This document shows, in pieces, positions 1 through 7,860 of a DNA stretch of 29,278 nucleotides; the first letter of the stretch is position 1, and every line of letters starts with the position of its first letter. Position numbers and translations under genes: made by a program. This stretch comes from CAYLLT01 sp964591605 (GTDB taxonomy: Bacteria; Planctomycetota; Phycisphaerae; UBA1845; PWPN01): assembly GCA_964591605.1 (NCBI GenBank), contig CAZQEN010000051.1, forward strand, positions 1 through 29,278, given 5' to 3'. The notes below the pieces were generated by a model that saw only the letters and a program-made list of their open reading frames with translations, was not told the DNA's origin and did no database searches.

Positions 1-1
1 G

Positions 2-244
<243 letters not shown>

Positions 245-421
245 AGTGAAGAGTCTTTGGCGGAAGGGAGACCAGCGGCCGTTCCGGATGGGGCGCAGAG
301 GAGACTGGGAAAGGGAGACAGCCAAAAACGTCGGATTCTCCGGCACACCGGCTTGAATCCGGTTTTCCGTCGCATCTGGCTGCACGGAACGAGCCGTTGG
401 CGCCGAAATATACGGCGGGTA

Positions 422-435
422 CGATGACGTCATCG
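422..435. promoter_or_regulatory. 14-bp perfect palindrome upstream of the DivIC-like gene
   Basis: CGATGACGTCATCG is a perfect palindrome about 43 bp before the next start codon, in the 234-bp gap between eno and the DivIC-like gene. It could be an operator for a dimeric regulator. No clear -35/-10 pair is visible next to it, so the role is inference. The rest of the gap (245-478) holds nothing else I can recognise apart from the ribosome-binding site at 464-468. Confidence 0.3.
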
Positions 436-478
436 CCGTGCTCGTTGACGTAAGCAACCACCCGGAGGACTGGGTGCG

Positions 479-1111
479 ATGAGCCAATGCAAGGACGCAC
501 CACCTGCGGTCTGCCGCTCTCCTTCTCCGCCTGGTTCCTGGTCCTGCGCCGACCCCCGCTCGGTCTGCCCCGCCCGATCCGCCTCGGGCCATGCTGCGCA
601 TGTCATCATGTTCTGGGTCCTGACGGCGATGGCCCTGGCGTTCTTTGCCCCCTGTGTGCTCGTGCCCATCTGGCAGGAGGTGGAGCAGGTGCGGGAATAC
701 CGGCGGGAGATGGCCGCCGTGATCGAGGGCATGGAGAAACAGGTGGTCAAGAATCAGGCCCGCATCGATGGTCTGCGGGAAGACCCGCTGGTCAACGAGC
801 GGATTGCTCGACGCGAGTTGAATTACCGCCTGGAACAGGAACAGATCGTGCGGGTGACCAGTCAGGAGCTGGCCGCCCTTCGCGTCCGTCCGGCCGACCC
901 GCTCCTGGCCTCCGAGGCACAGGATGTGGTCGTGTTGAGCTCGCTTCACTGGACGCAGGCGCTGACCCGCTGGCTGCCGGCCTGGCCCTATCGGGAGCTT
1001 TTCGGCAAGCCCAACAATCGCCGACTGCTGATGCTCATGTCTGCCGGCCTGCTGTTCACCGCGTTCATCCTGTATGGCCGAACGCCCGCCGGGCGAACCG
1101 CCACACGCTGA
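479..1111 (+). CDS. DivIC/FtsB-like septum formation initiator family protein
   Basis: The 210-residue protein has a hydrophobic segment (about residues 44-62, FWVLTAMALAFFAPCVLVPIW). A charged heptad-like coiled coil follows (about 63-105, with EVEQVREYRREMAAVIEGME) and then the DPLVNERIARRELNY motif. This order (one transmembrane helix, a coiled coil, then a D-P-x-x-x-E-R-x-A-R-x-E-L motif) is that of DivIC/FtsB proteins, which scaffold the division site. The position after eno fits the common eno-ftsB order. GGAGG at 464-468, 10 nt before ATG 479, supports this start. The first 43 residues are Pro- and Cys-rich and unlike the family, so ATG 608 (MFWVLTAM) is a possible alternative, but it lacks a Shine-Dalgarno. 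Unusually, a second hydrophobic helix (about 182-200, LLMLMSAGLLFTAFILYG) closes the protein. Family assignment is probable; the exact division role is inference. Confidence 0.75.
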   Translation: MSQCKDAPPAVCRSPSPPGSWSCADPRSVCPARSASGHAAHVIMFWVLTAMALAFFAPCVLVPIWQEVEQVREYRREMAAVIEGMEKQVVKNQARIDGLREDPLVNERIARRELNYRLEQEQIVRVTSQELAALRVRPADPLLASEAQDVVVLSSLHWTQALTRWLPAWPYRELFGKPNNRRLLMLMSAGLLFTAFILYGRTPAGRTATR

Positions 1112-1498
1112 CGCAACCGCCATGAGTCGGCTCCGCATGACGGCACAGTCGACTGTTCCGGCCGGCCAGGGACCGCCCGGCCGTTGCTCGCCGGTCGATT
1201 CGGATGCGCCTGGGACCGCCGCTGTCGCACGGATACATGTCAGGATTTTTGTTACGATGTGACTCCCAGAACGGCTGCCAGAGGGTCCCAGACCGGTGCT
1301 CTGCTCCGCTCGGTTGACGGCGAAAAACCGATAAAGTCATTCCCTGGAAACCGCTCGTCTGATCCTTCGCTGGCCGGTCAGCGTGCACGGCCCCCCACCT
1401 TTTCATCTATAACTATTTATTGTATAAGAATATACGCCATCTGATCGCCTGACGAACTTCCGTCTGGCCCCATCGTCCACACGCAGAGGTGTTCAGAA
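1112..1498. other. Non-coding stretch with an AT-rich island
   Basis: I see no convincing gene here on either strand. The notable element is 1399-1435, an almost pure A/T segment of about 37 bp that includes TATAACT, TTTATTG and TATAAGAATATA, in DNA that is otherwise strongly GC-rich. It may hold a promoter or a binding site, or bend the DNA. No terminator hairpin with a T-run is visible after the DivIC-like gene. Confidence 0.5.
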
Positions 1499-1506
1499 TT
1501 TTTTCT

Positions 1507-1534
1507 TTGACGCCCCATCGCCCGGCCTTATAAT
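1507..1534 (+). promoter_or_regulatory. Near-consensus sigma70 promoter for the DNRLRE/PEP-CTERM gene
   Basis: TTGACG (1507-1512) and TATAAT (1529-1534) are separated by 16 bp and preceded by a T-rich tract (1498-1508) that resembles an UP element. Predicted transcription starts near 1541 and gives a leader of about 270 nt before ATG 1814. The five-of-six -35 and perfect -10 make this one of the best promoters in the window. Confidence 0.72.
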
Positions 1535-1656
1535 GCACACATCATGTTTTAAATCCGAGGCCCGTCGTGCACACCCGGTCGGGTGAGATGAGGGCCCCGA
1601 GGTGAAAGGTGGAGACGGGAAATGCACGGCCTCTGAGTTTGCCGCGATCATCCAGT

Positions 1657-1682
1657 CGCCGGGGTCGTCATCCGACCCGGCG
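1657..1682 (+). promoter_or_regulatory. Stable hairpin in the long 5' leader
   Basis: CGCCGGGGTCG (1657-1667) pairs with CGACCCGGCG (1673-1682) around a five-base loop, leaving one bulged G: ten base pairs, nearly all G-C. It lies in the middle of the predicted 270-nt leader of the DNRLRE/PEP-CTERM mRNA. It has no U-run, so it is not a classical terminator. I do not recognise a known riboswitch class here. Confidence 0.45.
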
Positions 1683-1813
1683 CCCCGCTCTCAGCTCCCG
1701 GCTGTCGGTGTTCGCCGGGAAACAGGAACCGCTCAAACGATCACGTGCACGAGGCGTGGGACTGATGCAGGCCGGCCCGTGCAGGAACCTTTAACGACTT
1801 GGAGGAGGGTAAA

Positions 1814-2677
1814 ATGCTACGAACGCTCATGTCGTGCGTCGCTGTGTGCGCGTTGGGTGCCGGGTCCGCTCTGGCCGACACGCTGGACATTTCCATCGCC
1901 GCCCAGGGCGCCAACTACAACAGCATGGTCCGTGACGCCAAGCTCCGCGGCGACGGCGTAGACGGTGCAGGCAGCCCCTGGGCGCTGGGCAACATCGGGA
2001 ACGGGTCCGGGGGGAGCAACCGGTTTTATGCCAATTATCTTCTGGATGGTGTCACTTCCAGTGGAAGGATGAACACATTCATACAGTGGTTCGATGTATC
2101 GAGCATTCCTGCGGGCTCGACCATCAACAGCGCGACGTTGACGGTGTACCTGGCCAACCAGAGCGCCAACGGCAGGACGTGGGAGAATGTGAAGCTTTCA
2201 CGGCTACTGGCGGGCAACGACTGGGTCGAGGGCGTGGGCCAGACGCCGGCCACGGACGGCTCGGTCACCTATAACTATCGGGCCGCTCAGACAATCCCCT
2301 GGGCCGCGCCGGGGGCGATCGGCGGGGCCGACATCGATCTGGGCTCAACGCAGACATTCAACGTCGTCGGCGTGGATGGCCAGGCAACCGTGATCGTTCG
2401 CGACATCAGCGCCTGGGTACAGGCCTGGGTCAACAGCCCTTCGGGTAATGCCGGCCTGCTCTGGTGGGGTGGCAACAACGCGGACAGCGGCAGCGGTAAC
2501 CGCTATTTCCACTTCGGCACCAAGGAAGACGGTGCGGGACCGGCGGGCGAGACCAATGCCGCCGCGCCGATGCTGGTGATCGACTACACGATTCCGGAGC
2601 CGACGACCGCGCTGCTGCTCGCGGCGGGTGCGCTGTTCACGGCACGTCGCCGTTTTCGTTGCAGCCTGACCGCATGA
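1814..2677 (+). CDS. Secreted DNRLRE-domain protein with PEP-CTERM sorting signal
   Basis: The 287-residue protein begins with a signal peptide (residues 1-21, cleavage after SALA). A single DNRLRE-type beta-sandwich follows (about 25-258). Its landmarks are SNRFYANYLLDG, QWFDVSSIP, INSATLTVYL, DISAWVQAWVNSP and NRYFHFGTKEDG. The C-terminus (261-287) is a textbook PEP-CTERM tail: PEP, a hydrophobic helix, then ARRRFR. By family knowledge, such tails are handled by exosortase and direct proteins to the envelope or extracellular matrix, and DNRLRE/CBM96-like domains bind polysaccharide. ATG 1814 is chosen because GGAGGAGGG (1801-1809) sits just upstream; an in-frame TTG at 1799 is less likely. 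The protein is closely similar to the DNRLRE domain encoded next at 2935, so the two arose by duplication. The ligand is unknown. Confidence 0.9.
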   Translation: MLRTLMSCVAVCALGAGSALADTLDISIAAQGANYNSMVRDAKLRGDGVDGAGSPWALGNIGNGSGGSNRFYANYLLDGVTSSGRMNTFIQWFDVSSIPAGSTINSATLTVYLANQSANGRTWENVKLSRLLAGNDWVEGVGQTPATDGSVTYNYRAAQTIPWAAPGAIGGADIDLGSTQTFNVVGVDGQATVIVRDISAWVQAWVNSPSGNAGLLWWGGNNADSGSGNRYFHFGTKEDGAGPAGETNAAAPMLVIDYTIPEPTTALLLAAGALFTARRRFRCSLTA

Positions 2678-2735
2678 GCATCAGGTCCGATTGCGTGCAT
2701 GAAGCACCCAAAACGTGATTGTGCCACAACCCTCT

Positions 2736-2770
2736 GGGGTTCGGGTCAGATCCGTCTGCTCCCCGACCCC
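2736..2770. other. GC-rich hairpin between the two DNRLRE genes
   Basis: GGGGTTCGGG (2736-2745) pairs with CCCGACCCC (2762-2770) with one bulged T, around a 16-base loop. It lies in the 257-bp gap between the duplicated genes. It has no T-run on either side, so it could be mRNA structure or a weak attenuator rather than an intrinsic terminator. I see no clear promoter in this gap, and the second gene may be cotranscribed with the first. Confidence 0.35.
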
Positions 2771-2934
2771 AGCGGGTTCAGGCAGTCCATCGCTGCGGGC
2801 GGGCGACAAGACCGCCCAGTTTTGTACTCGCGGGGTGTCCCGTTCCCTTGAGTTCGTCGCAAGCGTCGCTGTCGTCGCGCGCGTTGATGGTGAGACGGGA
2901 GTCAGCAACAACCATAGCAGAGAGGAGCGCTCGC

Positions 2935-5535
2935 ATGTTCAGAGCATTCCCGGTCATCGCGATCGTCGTGTCCTGGCTCGTCGGCACGGTGCAGGCCGAC
3001 ACATTGACCATCGCCTTCGGGCAGCCCAACTACAGCAACATGGTCCGCGATGCCAAGCTGCGCGGTGACGGCGGCCTGGAAGACTGGAACCTCGGCACCG
3101 GCTCGGGCGGGAGCAACCGGTTCTACGCCAACTACAGGCTGGATGGGACTCTGGACCCCACCAATCCGAGGAAGAACACGTTCCTGCAATGGTTCGACGT
3201 GTCGAGCATCCCGGTGGGCTCCACCGTCAACAGCGCCACGCTGACGACGTACCTCGCGAATCAGAGCGCCAACAATCGAACCTGGGTCGATGTGAAGTTA
3301 TCGAGGCTGCAATCGGGCAATAACTGGGTTGAGTTCGTCCTGGGAGGCAACGGCCCACATACCGACGGATCGGTGACCTGGAATAACCGAATCACCCACC
3401 CGACGACTCCCACCCCGTGGGCGACCCCGGGCGCGCTCGATGCGGCCGACATCGACTTAGGCTCTACGCAAACCTTCGACGTCGTCGGTATCGACGGCGT
3501 CGCGACCACGGTGGTACGGGACATCACGCCGTGGGTCCAGGCCTGGGTCAACAGCCCGGCAAGCAACGCTGGCATGCTCTGGTGGGGCGGCAAGAATGAT
3601 GATAGCGCCAGCGCCAACCGGTACTTCCACTTCGGAACGAAGGAAGACGGGGCGGGTCCGGCCGACGAGAGCATCGCTGCTGCACCTTCGCTGGTGATCG
3701 ACTACACGCCTCCCGGCGGGCCTGTCGCGCCGATCATCGCCGAGGTTTCGCCCGACCCCGACCACAACGCCTTTGCGGGCATTCCCTACGTCAAGCAGTT
3801 GACGCTGACGCAGGGCTCGCAACCCGTCACGTGGTCAGTCAACCCCGGCTTTCCTCCGGGGACGGTGGTCGACTCGGTGGGGAACGTCAGCGGCTGGACG
3901 CCCGGACCCGCGGACGTCGGCAACACGTTCACCATCAGCATTCGCGCGACGAATGCCCAGGGCTTCGATGACGAAACCTGGCAGGTCGTCGTCCACGCCG
4001 TTCCGCCGGTGATCGCCGAGGTGACGCCCGATCCGGCCACGGCCGTCTCGGGGGTCGAATACGTCAAGCAGTTGAGTCTGACTCAGGGCTCGCCCACCGT
4101 CACCTGGTCGGTCATTCAGGGGGGGACCGGCGCCTCGGTCGATTCCACCGGCAACGTGACCGGCTGGATACCCGGGAACGACGAAGTGGGCCAAACCATC
4201 ACCTTCGAGATCCAGGCCACCAACGCCGGCGGTTCAGATACCGAGGTCTGGCAGGTCAACGTCATCCGCGGGAATAACGGCTTCCCCACCGACGCCGTCT
4301 TCGTGGTGCGCGATCCTGACAACGGCGGACAAACCCGCATGTACGACAAGCATTCCGCGCCGCCGGGAACACGTCTGACCGCGATCCTGCCGGATGGCAA
4401 CATTCAGCAAGATGAGACCGACTGGCAATCCATTACCTTCTCGGGCAAGGGCATCGGCAATGACGCCCGACTCTTCCTGGCGCGAACGAACCTGGCCGCC
4501 ACCGACATCGAAATCGCGGAAATTGGCTATCTCGGCCAGACCGTTCACTCGAAGAATCTGAGCGCCATCATTGGCGGCTCGCCGGGAGCGGCCATCTCGC
4601 TGGGCAACATCCGCTACAGCAGCGTGAGCAACACGCTCTTTGTCGCCCTCAACCCCAACGGAAACGCGGTCTCGGCGGCTGTGTGCTACGAGTTCCCGTT
4701 GAGTCTCGCCGACAATTCGCGGATCCATACGTACGTCGGCCCGGCGCTGCCGGCCAACCCTGCCCGCGTCGCCGTGGCTGTCAACTCACGTGACGGAACG
4801 CTCTACATGACCGGTCAGCACCTGGGCGACCCGACCGCCGGCGGACTCGGTGATGTGATCGCCTTCAACACGGCCGGCCGCGCGGTGGGCGGCACAACCT
4901 CCGTGTTCGCCGTCCTCATCGACGGTCAGACGGCCAACGCGGGCACTCCCGAGTACTTCCAGCCCAGCAGCCCGATTTACCGCAAGCGTGCCGGCGGCGA
5001 CGACACGCTCATCATCCCCACCAACGTCTCAGCGGCCCCGTCGCCCGTGCTCGAGTTCTACCTGAACACGACGCTGCACCCGGTGGACATCAACGGGAAC
5101 CTCGCGTACGCGGGAATTCTGGGCGGCCTGAGCGTGGCGCGGGGCTGGTGCGGCCAGCAGGATATCGAGACGGGTGACATCTGGCTGGGCGGCTTCCGGG
5201 GCGGCTTCCATGCGTATCGGGCACTGAGCGGCGCGACCGAATCGTACGAAATGAACCCGCTGCGCAACTGGCTCGATGCGGCCGTGCCGCCGTTCCAGCT
5301 CTGCAACGAGCCGTTTGCGGATGCAGACGGCGACAGCGACGTCGATGTGGACGACTTCGGCAGCTTCCAGCGATGTTTCACCGGCGCGATCGGTGGTGCA
5401 TCTCCCAACTGCGCCTGTTTCGACCGGCAACAGGACGGAGACATCGACAACTTTGATTTCAATGCCTTCAGCGACTGCAAGACAGGCGCCAACATCCCGT
5501 GGGAACCGGGGCTCACGCCAGACTGCAGCCCGTGA
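2935..5535 (+). CDS. Secreted multidomain protein: DNRLRE, two Ig-like modules, propeller-like region, dockerin-like tag
   Basis: The 866-residue protein has a signal peptide (1-21, cleavage after VQA) and a DNRLRE domain (about 22-260) strongly alike the preceding gene product. Two tandem Ig-like He_PIG-type modules follow (about 264-355 and 357-443). Each starts with a (P)xIAEVxPDP signature, then Y-V-K-Q-L-x-L-T-Q-G, V-T-W-S-V and G-W-x-P-G. Residues 450-785 are a beta-rich region with repeated strand-turn patterns, possibly propeller-like; I do not recognise the family. The C-terminus (793 to about 850) is a dockerin-like pair of calcium loops, DADGDSDVDVDDF...C and DGDIDNFDFNAF..C. ATG 2935 is chosen because GAGAGGAG lies just upstream and the signal peptide starts there; the frame is open further upstream but shows no signal features. 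It is probably an extracellular glycan-binding or assembly protein. Confidence 0.85.
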   Translation: MFRAFPVIAIVVSWLVGTVQADTLTIAFGQPNYSNMVRDAKLRGDGGLEDWNLGTGSGGSNRFYANYRLDGTLDPTNPRKNTFLQWFDVSSIPVGSTVNSATLTTYLANQSANNRTWVDVKLSRLQSGNNWVEFVLGGNGPHTDGSVTWNNRITHPTTPTPWATPGALDAADIDLGSTQTFDVVGIDGVATTVVRDITPWVQAWVNSPASNAGMLWWGGKNDDSASANRYFHFGTKEDGAGPADESIAAAPSLVIDYTPPGGPVAPIIAEVSPDPDHNAFAGIPYVKQLTLTQGSQPVTWSVNPGFPPGTVVDSVGNVSGWTPGPADVGNTFTISIRATNAQGFDDETWQVVVHAVPPVIAEVTPDPATAVSGVEYVKQLSLTQGSPTVTWSVIQGGTGASVDSTGNVTGWIPGNDEVGQTITFEIQATNAGGSDTEVWQVNVIRGNNGFPTDAVFVVRDPDNGGQTRMYDKHSAPPGTRLTAILPDGNIQQDETDWQSITFSGKGIGNDARLFLARTNLAATDIEIAEIGYLGQTVHSKNLSAIIGGSPGAAISLGNIRYSSVSNTLFVALNPNGNAVSAAVCYEFPLSLADNSRIHTYVGPALPANPARVAVAVNSRDGTLYMTGQHLGDPTAGGLGDVIAFNTAGRAVGGTTSVFAVLIDGQTANAGTPEYFQPSSPIYRKRAGGDDTLIIPTNVSAAPSPVLEFYLNTTLHPVDINGNLAYAGILGGLSVARGWCGQQDIETGDIWLGGFRGGFHAYRALSGATESYEMNPLRNWLDAAVPPFQLCNEPFADADGDSDVDVDDFGSFQRCFTGAIGGASPNCACFDRQQDGDIDNFDFNAFSDCKTGANIPWEPGLTPDCSP

Positions 5536-5559
5536 CCGGCCAGAGATGAGTGTTCCGTG

Positions 5560-7668
5560 ATGAGAGATCCTTCCGCGGAGCACGCGGCGGCAGCGTCGTG
5601 TGTTCCGCATGTCGTCGGGCAACGCGCCGTCTGCGGGCGCTGCCTTCTGGGCATTGTCGCCGGGCTTCTGCTGGAAGCGGGGGTGGCGTCCGCGCAGCCG
5701 GTCCCACGCTACGCGCTGTTCGAGACGGCGATCCAGAACACAAAAACCTACGCCAATCCCTTCACGGGAACTTCGCTGACGGCGACGTTCACCTCCCCAT
5801 CGCAGCAGCCGTTCACCGTCGAAGGATTTCACGACGGGGGGCAGACCTGGCGCCTGCGGTTCATGCCCGACGAGGTGGGCCAGTGGAGTTACGTCGCCGT
5901 CTTCTCGGACGGCCAGCCGGGGGGCAGCGGCACGTTCGAGTGCACCGCTGGCAACCTGCACGGACCGCTGCGGGTGCGGGCGGCCAACCCGCTCTGGTTC
6001 GAGCATGCGGATGGGACGCCCTTCTACATGATGTCGTTCCACCTGTGGTTCGTCTGCCGGCTCGATTCGCGCGGCGTGCTCTCCACGACGCTCGATTACC
6101 TGCGCGGCCAGGGCTTCAACACGGTCGTCGGCCCGCACCTGGCCGAGCCGCAGACCCTGCTGCCCTGGGTCAGAACCGCCGGCGTGCTCGACTTTTCGCG
6201 CTTCAACCTCACCGAGTGGCAACGGATGGACAAGGTGCTGGCGGAGATGGGGGCCCGCGGGATGGTCCACATTCCGTTCGCGTGGTTCGGCGGCACGAAC
6301 AACGTCCCCAAGATCGACACGCCCGCCAACGAAGACCTGTTCCTGCGCTACTGGGTCGCGCGGTGGCGCGGATACTGGAACGCCACTTATCAGCCCATTG
6401 CGGAATGGGAGGAGGCCTATTCGCAGGCTGAGGTGCTGAACTTCCTGAGCCGCATCCGTCAGCTCGACCACCAGAAGCACCTGGTCAGCATTCACTCGCA
6501 GACGGTGAGCTCGGCGGCGGTGCAGCAATCACCGCACTATCAGTATCACACGATCCAGGACAAACTCTCGGATTTCAATCCCACCCGATACACCTCCTTC
6601 GTAAACCTGTATAACGCGGTCAACAAGCCGCTCTTCGCCCACGAGTGCCTGTGGGAGGGAAACCTCTACCAGCAGGCGGCGAGCCTCGACATGGACAACA
6701 TGCGGCGGGCGGCATGGACGATCGCCCTGTGCGGCGGGCAGATCAACTATGCCGATGAGGTGCTCGATGGCCGCCAATATCAGACGTCGGGCAACTACGG
6801 CCCGAACTTCAGCGAGTTGGGGACGGAGCGCCAGCCGGGCGGGTGGCTCTATCCGTACCTGACCATCCTGAGCGGAACGCTCCGCGCGCTGCCCTTCCCG
6901 CAGATGACGCTCCAGCCGACGCTCGCGAGCACGGGCATCTGCCTGGCCCAGGTCGGCTCGCGATATCTGGCGTACGCGCCATCGGGCGGAAACATCACGC
7001 TCAATCTGACCGCCGCCCCGGACGCGTTTGTCTCGCGCTGGCTCAATCCCCGCAGCGGCTCGCTGACGGCGGCCACGCCGGTTCAGGGCGGGGCTGTCCG
7101 CTCATTTGTCGCCCCCGACGCCAGCGACTGGGTGCTTTACGTGGAAGCCGACGGGCTGGCGGATGTCACGCCTCCGGGCCCGGTCACGTCGCTGACGGCC
7201 ACCGGCGGCTTCCTCAGCACCACGCTGAGCTGGACCGGCCCCGCAGACGCTGACTACACCGGAGCGATCGTCCGCTTCAGCACCAGCGGCTACCCCGCAA
7301 CGCCCGCCGAAGGTGACCCGGTCGGGCAGGAGCCCGGCGTGCCCGGCTGGCCCGATACCCGTGCGCACACCGGCCTGACGCGCGGCGTGACATACTACTA
7401 CTCGGTCTTTGCGCATGACTGGGCGGGCAACATCTCGCCGGCCGCTCATGCCGGCGGTGTGCCGCTCGGACCGGCCGATTATGATGCTGACCTGGACGTC
7501 GATCAGACCGATTTCGCCGCATTTCAGCTCTGCCTGAGCGGCGACGGGCGGCTCCTGACACCCGGCTGTGAGTCGGCGGACTTCGACAACGACGACGACG
7601 TCGACGGGAACGACCTGAACAGCTTCCTGAACTGCCTGGGCGGGCCCGCCAGGCCGCCGGGCTGCTGA
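5560..7668 (+). CDS. Secreted DUF5060-DUF4038 glycoside hydrolase-like protein with FnIII and dockerin-like tag
   Basis: The 702-residue protein has a long n-region and a signal helix ending near residue 45 (VASA|Q). A DUF5060 beta-sandwich follows (about 48-135: YALFE, NPFTGTSLTATF, RFMPDEVGQWSY). Next is a DUF4038-type TIM-barrel (about 142-470, opening FEHADGTPFYMM), whose members are putative glycoside hydrolases. Candidate catalytic acids are Glu282 (AEWEE) and Glu362 (AHECLWEG); assigning them is inference from clan GH-A logic. An FnIII-like module (about 536-633, TPPGPVTSLTATGG) precedes the dockerin-like tag (640-702, with two D-x-D-x-D-V-D loops and Cys residues). The gene starts 24 bp after the previous stop, so cotranscription is likely. 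GTG 5557 is an equally placed start. The substrate cannot be read from sequence. A second member of this family lies at 21824-23518. Confidence 0.88.
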   Translation: MRDPSAEHAAAASCVPHVVGQRAVCGRCLLGIVAGLLLEAGVASAQPVPRYALFETAIQNTKTYANPFTGTSLTATFTSPSQQPFTVEGFHDGGQTWRLRFMPDEVGQWSYVAVFSDGQPGGSGTFECTAGNLHGPLRVRAANPLWFEHADGTPFYMMSFHLWFVCRLDSRGVLSTTLDYLRGQGFNTVVGPHLAEPQTLLPWVRTAGVLDFSRFNLTEWQRMDKVLAEMGARGMVHIPFAWFGGTNNVPKIDTPANEDLFLRYWVARWRGYWNATYQPIAEWEEAYSQAEVLNFLSRIRQLDHQKHLVSIHSQTVSSAAVQQSPHYQYHTIQDKLSDFNPTRYTSFVNLYNAVNKPLFAHECLWEGNLYQQAASLDMDNMRRAAWTIALCGGQINYADEVLDGRQYQTSGNYGPNFSELGTERQPGGWLYPYLTILSGTLRALPFPQMTLQPTLASTGICLAQVGSRYLAYAPSGGNITLNLTAAPDAFVSRWLNPRSGSLTAATPVQGGAVRSFVAPDASDWVLYVEADGLADVTPPGPVTSLTATGGFLSTTLSWTGPADADYTGAIVRFSTSGYPATPAEGDPVGQEPGVPGWPDTRAHTGLTRGVTYYYSVFAHDWAGNISPAAHAGGVPLGPADYDADLDVDQTDFAAFQLCLSGDGRLLTPGCESADFDNDDDVDGNDLNSFLNCLGGPARPPGC

Positions 7669-7696
7669 TTGAGGATTGACCCCAACATTGCTCATG

Positions 7697-7860
7697 AATG
7701 AACCACGAAGACAAGAAGGACACGAAGGAATTGAGGGCGTCCGTGCGCGGTCCAGGGGTTCAAACCTGGCAGTGCGGTTCGGGGGCGTCTCGCCCCGCCC
7801 TGCTTTGTCCAAGAGCTTTGCCCTTCGTGCTCTTCGCGCCTTCATGCTACTTCTTTGTGC
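7697..7860. repeat. Repeat-like element with GAAGGACACGAAGG / CCTTCGTGCTCTTCG arms
   Basis: The left arm (about 7700-7730, ACCACGAAGACAAGAAGG then ACACGAAGG) and the right arm (about 7820-7860, CCCTTCGTGCTCTTCGCGCC...CTTCTTTGTG) are imperfect inverted copies of a CACGAAG-rich sequence. They flank about 90 bp that resembles no gene. Such CACGAAG-type sequences look like a small non-autonomous repeat. The right arm runs into the start region and signal peptide of the next gene. Identification is by pattern only, and copy number in the genome is unknown. Confidence 0.5.

Noticed and set aside
1541..1800. Known riboswitch (cobalamin or cyclic-di-GMP type) in the long leader
   Set aside because: I could not find the conserved core of either class; only generic GC-rich hairpins are visible.
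2719..2934. N-terminal extension of the second DNRLRE protein
   Set aside because: Residues before ATG 2935 look non-coding and would bury the signal peptide; a ribosome-binding site precedes ATG 2935.
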